Assembly (NCBI GenBank): GCA_023399675.1
Contig: JAEWOM010000290.1
Coordinates: 1 to 11,497 of the forward strand
Origin: Bacteroidota bacterium
GTDB lineage: Bacteria > Bacteroidota > Bacteroidia > Flavobacteriales > Weeksellaceae
Direction of reading: 5' to 3'
Length of the DNA stretch: 11,497 nucleotides
This document shows positions 7,417-11,497 of the stretch, in pieces (within the stretch, counting starts at the first letter, position 1; every line of letters begins with the position of its first letter). The notes below the pieces were generated by a model, which saw only the letters and a program-made list of their open reading frames with translations, did no database searches and was not told the DNA's origin. The position numbers and the translations under genes are program-made.

Positions 7417-7701
7417 TTAACGCCCGTTAACTGAAATCAGATAATCGTATACCATTTGATGCTGATCGGCAGTAAGTTTTGCACGCGGTGCCATTCTGCT
7501 CATGGTTTCAAGCCAGCCTGCATCGTCATGTTTTTGCGGATCCATCAGTTCATGACATTTGTTGCACGAGTTTTCGTAAATGGTTTTTCCCTGAAGGAGC
7601 TTGTCTGATGCGGTATATTTTGGACCGGTAACAGCGTTGCTCCTTGCGCATGATGCGAGAAATACTCCGCCAACGATTGCGCTGAAAATAATTTTTTCCA
7701 T
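7417..7701 (-). CDS. Monohaem cytochrome c-like lipoprotein (copy 1)
   Basis: A 94-residue predicted envelope electron carrier. Residues 1-17 are a lipoprotein signal with lipobox LASC and Cys18. One haem-attachment motif is present as CNKCH at 46-50 (His50 the proximal ligand), and Met70 in SRMAPRAKL is the likely distal ligand. The unit GKTIYENSCNKCH to MVYDYL is a compact class I cytochrome c domain of about 55 residues, smaller than typical. It is clearly related to the protein at 8771-9052, sharing GKTI-EN-C--CH, MAPR and MVY-YL. Partners (oxidase, reductase or peroxidase) are not in the window. It is convergent with the mutase gene (23 bases between stops) and has its own -7 box. Confidence 0.9.
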   Translation of the reverse strand: MEKIIFSAIVGGVFLASCARSNAVTGPKYTASDKLLQGKTIYENSCNKCHELMDPQKHDDAGWLETMSRMAPRAKLTADQHQMVYDYLISVNGR

Positions 7702-7719
7702 AAATTGATTTTAGTAATC

Positions 7720-7727
7720 CAAAATTA
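7720..7727 (-). promoter_or_regulatory. Bacteroidota -7 box (TAATTTTG, minus strand) for cytochrome copy 1
   Basis: The plus strand reads CAAAATTA, whose complement is an exact TAnnTTTG, 18 bases upstream of the start codon at 7699-7701. Confidence 0.5.
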
Positions 7728-7771
7728 AGCTGCTTTTGCTGAAGGTTTTTATAAATTATGATTGAATTATT

Positions 7772-8764
7772 ATGAATTTATCATGGAAAAGAATCCGGCT
7801 GCAGCTTCGTGAAACGTTCGCCATTTCTTATGGAAATTTCGAATACCGTGCTGCTTTGGTAGTTATGCTGACGCATTCCGGAGAAACAGGCTTTGGAGAA
7901 TGTGTCGAAATCAGTTACTACGGAATCGATCTCGAACAGTTTATCGTTTCTCTTGATAAGATAAAAACTTTTGTAGAGCAGCAAAAAATCATTGCGCCGG
8001 TATTTTTTTACCAGGAACTGTCTGCCTTAAATCTCCATCCTTTTTTATTTTCAGCGCTGGATTGCGCGTACTGGGATTTATTCGGAAAACTTGAAAAGAA
8101 GACGTTTGCAGAGCTTAACCGTATTTCTCAAACGGTTTTACCGGATTCCAGTTACACCATTTCAATTGCACCCGTTGAAGAACAGGTCGCGAAAATTCGA
8201 AAGAGCGAATGGAAAAAATTTAAAGTAAAATGCAATTCTTACCGGTCCGAAACGCTTGAGACGCTGCTGAATTCGGGAAAACAAATTGCACTCGATGCGA
8301 ATGCGGCTTTTACGGAGAATGACTGCCTTGATTTGGAATCGAACGGGTTCGGAAAAAAGCTATTGTACGTTGAACAGCCGTTGAGGCCAGGAAAATTTCA
8401 CAAATTGTCACGCAATTCAAAAGTAAACTGGATGGCGGATGAAGACTGCCAGAATATTGGTTCATTGCAGAAACTGCAGCCGCATTATGCAACGGTTAAT
8501 ATCAAACTGATGAAATGTGGCGGACTGACACCGGCCCTGGAACTGATCAAAGCGGCAAAAAAACTGGGTTTCCGGACGATGATCGGTTGCATGACGGAAA
8601 GTACAACAGGAATCTCCGCAGGAATTGCCATTGCGCCACTATGCGATTTCGCAGATCTGGACGGAGCGAACCTGATTGCAAATGATTATACAGCCGGAAG
8701 TACGGTACATCAGGGGGTGCTCATACCGAATAATAAACCTGGCCTCGGAATCTCGCTCAAATAA
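7772..8764 (+). CDS. Dipeptide epimerase (enolase superfamily, Ala-Glu epimerase type)
   Basis: A 330-residue enolase-superfamily enzyme that epimerises the alpha-carbon of a dipeptide residue, typically L-Ala-D-Glu to L-Ala-L-Glu during recycling of peptidoglycan peptides; it acts in the cytosol. An N-terminal capping domain (about 1-115) precedes the barrel. Visible catalytic set: KVK at 151-153 (the KxK acid/base motif), metal ligands Asp175 (ALDANAAF), Glu201 (YVEQPL) and Asp223 (MADEDC), and Lys245 (NIKLMKCGG) on the opposite face. IGCMTESTTG and DLDG complete the family signature. Bacteroidota members vary in specificity (some act on other dipeptides), so the substrate is open. There is no good TAnnTTTG box upstream; the gap from 7702 to 7771 is AT-rich. 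It is flanked on both sides by minus-strand cytochrome genes and stops 6 bases from the second. Confidence 0.93.
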   Translation: MNLSWKRIRLQLRETFAISYGNFEYRAALVVMLTHSGETGFGECVEISYYGIDLEQFIVSLDKIKTFVEQQKIIAPVFFYQELSALNLHPFLFSALDCAYWDLFGKLEKKTFAELNRISQTVLPDSSYTISIAPVEEQVAKIRKSEWKKFKVKCNSYRSETLETLLNSGKQIALDANAAFTENDCLDLESNGFGKKLLYVEQPLRPGKFHKLSRNSKVNWMADEDCQNIGSLQKLQPHYATVNIKLMKCGGLTPALELIKAAKKLGFRTMIGCMTESTTGISAGIAIAPLCDFADLDGANLIANDYTAGSTVHQGVLIPNNKPGLGISLK

Positions 8765-8770
8765 TTCGTA

Positions 8771-9052
8771 TTAGTTCTGCGACGTAAGATACAGATACAC
8801 CATTTCTCCCTGTGCATTGGTTATTTTGGAACGCGGAGCCATCGCATTCACAATTCCGATCCATTGCTCGTCTGTATAGTCTTTCGGAGAAGGCAGATCA
8901 TGACATCTGCCGCAATTATTTTCGAAAATCGTTTTTCCCTGTGCACTTTTCAGTCCGTCTGACATCTGGTCAGGCTTTAGCGATTTTCCGCGCTGTACGC
9001 AGGATGTAAGCAAAAGGGTAATAGCAGCAGCCGCAATTAATTTCTTCGTCAT
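8771..9052 (-). CDS. Monohaem cytochrome c-like lipoprotein (copy 2)
   Basis: A 93-residue paralogue of the protein at 7417-7701. Residues 1-17 are a lipoprotein signal with lipobox LTSC and Cys18. The haem motif is CGRCH at 47-51 (His51 proximal ligand), and Met71 in NAMAPRSKI is the likely distal ligand. It shares GKTIFEN, MAPR and MVYLYL with copy 1 at equivalent spacing, while the linkers after the Cys differ. It is predicted to be anchored in the envelope as a small electron carrier; the partner is unknown. It is convergent with the epimerase gene (6 bases between them) and divergent from meaB, with which it shares a 106-base promoter region. Confidence 0.9.
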   Translation of the reverse strand: MTKKLIAAAAITLLLTSCVQRGKSLKPDQMSDGLKSAQGKTIFENNCGRCHDLPSPKDYTDEQWIGIVNAMAPRSKITNAQGEMVYLYLTSQN

Positions 9053-9089
9053 AACAGAAACTTTAGGTTGAAATTGGAATTTATTTATT

Positions 9090-9097
9090 CAAAAATA
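9090..9097 (-). promoter_or_regulatory. Bacteroidota -7 box (TATTTTTG, minus strand) for cytochrome copy 2
   Basis: The plus strand reads CAAAAATA, whose complement is an exact TAnnTTTG, 37 bases upstream of the start codon at 9050-9052. It lies in the divergent region shared with meaB. Confidence 0.5.
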
Positions 9098-9145
9098 AAC
9101 TTTTTTATAAACTTTTCATCGGTTTTTTCCTTTCCGTTAAATTAG

Positions 9146-9153
9146 TATTTTTG
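9146..9153 (+). promoter_or_regulatory. Bacteroidota -7 box (TATTTTTG) for meaB, 5 bases from the ATG
   Basis: Exact TAnnTTTG match with only 5 bases between it and the ATG at 9159. Because the box is centred near -7, the transcript should begin within about three bases of the start codon, giving a leaderless or almost leaderless mRNA. Confidence 0.5.
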
Positions 9154-9158
9154 GCTGA

Positions 9159-10163
9159 ATGAAATATTCTGTTCATGAACTTGCGGAAGGAATACGCAAC
9201 CGTCAGCTGCGCTTTCTGGCTAAAGGAATTACTTTAATTGAAAGCAAAAGAGCGGAAGACCGTGAAAAAGCGTCAGAACTCCTGGAGCTCCTGATGCCCT
9301 TTTCAGGAAATTCAGTCCGTATCGGAATTACCGGTATTCCCGGTGCAGGAAAATCAACTTTTATTGAGAGTTTTGGCCTCATGGCGATCGGCGAAGGTAA
9401 AAAAGTGGCAGTACTTGCAATTGATCCGAGTTCCGCTGTTAATAAAGGATCCATTCTTGGCGATAAAACCCGAATGGAAGAACTGGCAAAATCGGAAAGG
9501 GCTTTCATCCGTCCTTCCCCCAGTTCCGGTTTTCTGGGCGGCATTGCCAATACCACGTTTGAAACGATGATTTTGTGCGAAGCCGCAGGTTTTGATTTGA
9601 TTCTGATTGAAACTGTCGGCGTTGGCCAGAGCGAAGTGCTGGTCTCCGAGATCACGGATTTATTTCTTTTTCTGAAAATTGTGGGCGGCGGCGATGAACT
9701 TCAGGGGATTAAACGGGGAATTATGGAGATGGTGGATATCGTTTTCATCAATAAAGTGCATGACGAAAACCGGTTGAAAGCCAAATCCACAAAACAGGAA
9801 CTGTTGCGGGCCTTACATTTTATGCCAGCCAGGGAGGAAAACTGGAAAATTCCTGTACTTCTTGGTTCTGCTCTCGATAAAATCGGATTGGAAGATGTGA
9901 TGAAAAACGTACAGAATTTTATTGATCTCAAAAAACAATCAGGACGCTTCGAAGAGGTACGGAAAATTCAGGCTGAAAAACGCTTTCAGTATTGGGTGCA
10001 GGATTACATTCTCCAGAATTTACGCCGGGATGAACAAATGAATGAAACATATCGCTTTCACCAGAATCAGGCGGCTAATCTGCAGGCAAACCCCAGTTCT
10101 GAGGCTATGAAATTTGTGACAAAATTCCTGCTGAATACTAAGGATTCACCCGATTTGTCATGA
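9159..10163 (+). CDS. meaB: Methylmalonyl-CoA mutase-associated GTPase MeaB (ArgK family)
   Basis: G3E-family P-loop GTPase that acts as a chaperone for methylmalonyl-CoA mutase, gating delivery of adenosylcobalamin and protecting the enzyme from inactivation; cytosolic. The 334 residues match the family length. Visible motifs are Walker A GIPGAGKS (59-66), AIDPSS (87-92), GSILGDKTRME, RPSPSSG and ETVGVGQSE (151-159, switch region), plus GDELQGIKRGIME. The G4 guanine-recognition motif, usually NKxD (NKADGDN-like), reads NKVHDEN at 198-204, so His201 replaces the usual Asp. The frame is intact on both sides. The C-terminal dimerisation arm (about 262-334) is present. It is separated from the mutase gene by three other genes. 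Its 3' end overlaps the convergent DUF4251 gene by 26 bases, and no terminator is visible. Confidence 0.96.
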   Translation: MKYSVHELAEGIRNRQLRFLAKGITLIESKRAEDREKASELLELLMPFSGNSVRIGITGIPGAGKSTFIESFGLMAIGEGKKVAVLAIDPSSAVNKGSILGDKTRMEELAKSERAFIRPSPSSGFLGGIANTTFETMILCEAAGFDLILIETVGVGQSEVLVSEITDLFLFLKIVGGGDELQGIKRGIMEMVDIVFINKVHDENRLKAKSTKQELLRALHFMPAREENWKIPVLLGSALDKIGLEDVMKNVQNFIDLKKQSGRFEEVRKIQAEKRFQYWVQDYILQNLRRDEQMNETYRFHQNQAANLQANPSSEAMKFVTKFLLNTKDSPDLS

Positions 10164-10662
10164 TGTAACCGTGATAAGAAATCGGCTGCCGATCATTCGA
10201 ATTTACCGACAGGTAACTTCTTCCATTATTGTAAATATCCAGGAAAATAACGTTGACGCGGGTTCCTTCCTGCGGCTGAATGGTGATGGTAACTTTGTCG
10301 GTATCCGTTTTCTCGCTAAAAGTAAAATTAGTGGTAGAGAATTTCAGCCCCTGATTGTCCACACCGTAGGTAGGATGAAAAACACGTCCGAAATAAGGCA
10401 AATCAGCGCTTAACACTCCGTCATCAATTTTCAGGGTATAACCTTCGTCGAGTTCGAGAATTCTGCTGCTGTTCCGGTTCGGCATATTCACGATGATATT
10501 GTTGATATCTGATGCAGAAGGTATCGCCCGGGTTGCCATAAAGGTGAAGTTTCGCTGCTGTATGACGTTTCGCACATCAGCGGGATTCATCGTTGGTGTC
10601 TGCGAACCGCAGTTCTGAAAAAGCAAAGACAGGGGTATGAGGAGGTATACTAAATATTTCAT
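10138..10662 (-). CDS. DUF4251-domain lipoprotein
   Basis: A 174-residue predicted lipoprotein of the Bacteroidota-specific DUF4251 family, whose function is not known. Residues 1-17 are a hydrophobic signal with Cys18 in LLFQNCGS; Asn at -1 is an unusual lipobox residue, so lipidation is likely but not certain. The domain begins at NVIQQRNFTFMATRAIP (33-49), followed by the family hallmark LPYFGR (88-93), then GLKFST and alternating beta strands to PISYHGYIM near the end. The fold is probably an all-beta sandwich. The gene is convergent with meaB and overlaps its last 26 bases. It is divergent from the M48 peptidase gene, with 107 bases between their start codons. Confidence 0.88.
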   Translation of the reverse strand: MKYLVYLLIPLSLLFQNCGSQTPTMNPADVRNVIQQRNFTFMATRAIPSASDINNIIVNMPNRNSSRILELDEGYTLKIDDGVLSADLPYFGRVFHPTYGVDNQGLKFSTTNFTFSEKTDTDKVTITIQPQEGTRVNVIFLDIYNNGRSYLSVNSNDRQPISYHGYIMTNRVNP

Positions 10663-10691
10663 TTTTTCAAATATTTTTTCAGTAATTACTA

Positions 10692-10699
10692 CAAAAGTA
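10692..10699 (-). promoter_or_regulatory. Bacteroidota -7 box (TACTTTTG, minus strand) for the DUF4251 gene
   Basis: The plus strand reads CAAAAGTA, whose complement is an exact TAnnTTTG, 29 bases upstream of the start codon at 10660-10662. The rest of the 107-base divergent region shows no convincing box for the M48 gene on the plus strand. Confidence 0.5.
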
Positions 10700-10769
10700 A
10701 TGCTAAACTCAGGAGCTGATATAATGTGGAATAAAAATTGTTCAAATGATGAAAATAAAGAAATAAATT

Positions 10770-11497
10770 ATGAAGTTTTCACAAATTTTGACAGTTGGTA
10801 TGGTGGGAGCAACTTTGCTTTCCTGTACTACCAATCCCGTTACCGGCCGCAGTTCTTTGCAGATTGCAAATGATGCGGAGATTGCCAGTATGGCGTCCCA
10901 GGAGTATAACAAAGCGCTGAATACTGCGAAAGTGGTAAAAAACACAACGCAGGCAAGATCCGTAAGTAATGTAGGGACGCGGATTAAGAACGCTGCTGAA
11001 AATTATTACCGCGGTATCGGTCGTGAAGGTGATTTGGCAAATTATAATTGGGAATTTAACCTGATTGAAGACAAAGCATTGAATGCATGGTGTATGCCGG
11101 GCGGAAAAGTAGCTGTTTACACCGGAATTCTGCCGGTAACACAAAACGATACCGGTCTTGCTGTTGTGATGGGGCACGAAGTTTCCCACGCACTTGCCGG
11201 ACATGGTAATGAGCGTATTTCTCAAGCCTATGTAGCTCAGTTGGGAGGAGCTGTACTGGGTACAACGATATCTAATTCACAATGGGCGCAGATCTTTCAG
11301 CAGGTTTATCCAATTGGTGCTCAGGTTGGTTTGATGTCTTATGGCAGAAAACAGGAGTTGGAAGCCGACCAAATGGGCCTTTACCTGATGGGAATGGCCG
11401 GATATGATCCAAGACAAGCCATCCCGTTCTGGAACAGAATGGAAGCTGCTTCAGCAGGTCAGCAAAGACCACCCGAGTTTCTTTCCACTCACCCCGG
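10770..11497 (+). CDS. M48-family zinc metallopeptidase lipoprotein, 3' end outside the window
   Basis: The first 242 codons of a secreted zinc protease of family M48 (Oma1/LoiP/YcaL-like), which in bacteria takes part in envelope protein quality control. Residues 1-18 are a lipoprotein signal with lipobox LLSC and Cys19. The next segment (TNPVTGRSSLQI) is typical of this group. WCMPGGKVAVYTGI (107-120) precedes the zinc site HEVSH (136-140) in MGHEVSHALAGHG; His136 and His140 are ligands and Glu137 the catalytic base. Glu198 in ELEADQMG is the third ligand. PEFLSTHP (235-242) is the last visible part, and family members extend a few dozen residues beyond it. No transmembrane helices are seen apart from the signal. 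Transcription is divergent from the DUF4251 gene. Confidence 0.95.
   Translation, partial: MKFSQILTVGMVGATLLSCTTNPVTGRSSLQIANDAEIASMASQEYNKALNTAKVVKNTTQARSVSNVGTRIKNAAENYYRGIGREGDLANYNWEFNLIEDKALNAWCMPGGKVAVYTGILPVTQNDTGLAVVMGHEVSHALAGHGNERISQAYVAQLGGAVLGTTISNSQWAQIFQQVYPIGAQVGLMSYGRKQELEADQMGLYLMGMAGYDPRQAIPFWNRMEAASAGQQRPPEFLSTHP

Noticed and set aside
7411..7427. ACGGG/CCCGT hairpin between the mutase and cytochrome stops as a terminator
   Set aside because: The stem is only 5 bp, the right arm lies inside the cytochrome coding region, and there is no T-run on either strand.
9750..9770. A frameshift in meaB as the cause of NKVH
   Set aside because: Conserved family residues continue in the same frame on both sides (FINK before, KAKSTKQELLRALHF after), so it is a substitution.
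10719..10729. TATAATG as a sigma70-type -10 element for the M48 gene
   Set aside because: Bacteroidota primary sigma factors do not use TATAAT in this way, and no matching upstream element is present; AT-rich chance match.
10637..10873. A plus-strand open frame across the divergent promoter region
   Set aside because: It begins inside the DUF4251 gene and runs into the M48 gene in a different frame; composition is not protein-like.
10779..11225. A 148-codon minus-strand open frame opposite the M48 peptidase
   Set aside because: The plus strand encodes a complete metallopeptidase signature here; the reverse frame has no recognisable domain.

Overview
The window looks like ordinary chromosome from a member of the Bacteroidota, most likely a flavobacterium of the Chryseobacterium/Kaistella group (Weeksellaceae). 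The evidence is the recurrent TAnnTTTG promoter box upstream of starts, the lack of strong Shine-Dalgarno sequences, many small lipoproteins with an 'SC' lipobox, a DUF4251 protein, and moderately AT-rich DNA. The genus is an inference from general protein character, not from a database match. I see no rRNA, tRNA, insertion sequence, CRISPR array or phage gene.

Layout. Bases 3-1412 hold the 3' part of a class I (4Fe-4S) fumarase. A small membrane protein with a histidine-rich tail follows (1483-1773), ending at a strong terminator. Next come peptide chain release factor 1 (1899-2984) and two small lipoproteins that resemble each other (3046-3327 and 3416-3850), each with its own promoter and terminator. 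Two secreted thioredoxin-fold proteins (3978-4463 and 4491-5117) form a probable two-gene operon with a terminator at 5139-5165.

The second half is built around propionate/methylmalonyl-CoA metabolism. The large subunit of methylmalonyl-CoA mutase is at 5276-7393 and its G-protein chaperone MeaB at 9159-10163. Between them lie a dipeptide epimerase (7772-8764) on the plus strand and two paralogous monohaem cytochrome c-like lipoproteins on the minus strand (7417-7701 and 8771-9052), one on each side of the epimerase. After meaB come a convergent DUF4251 lipoprotein (10138-10662), whose 3' end overlaps meaB by 26 bases, and the 5' part of an M48-family metallopeptidase lipoprotein (10770 to the window end).

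Functional links. The mutase makes or consumes succinyl-CoA, and MeaB protects and reloads its cobalamin; fumarase also belongs to this part of the TCA cycle. The remaining genes are housekeeping (prfA), envelope redox (thioredoxin folds, cytochromes), peptidoglycan-peptide recycling (epimerase) or unknown envelope lipoproteins. No clearly new multi-gene system is visible. The observations most worth a second look are the duplicated cytochromes around the epimerase, a His in place of the usual Asp in the MeaB guanine-recognition motif, the lipoprotein pair sharing an 11-residue periodicity and a TDGDGD tail, and -7 boxes so close to two start codons that the transcripts should be nearly leaderless.
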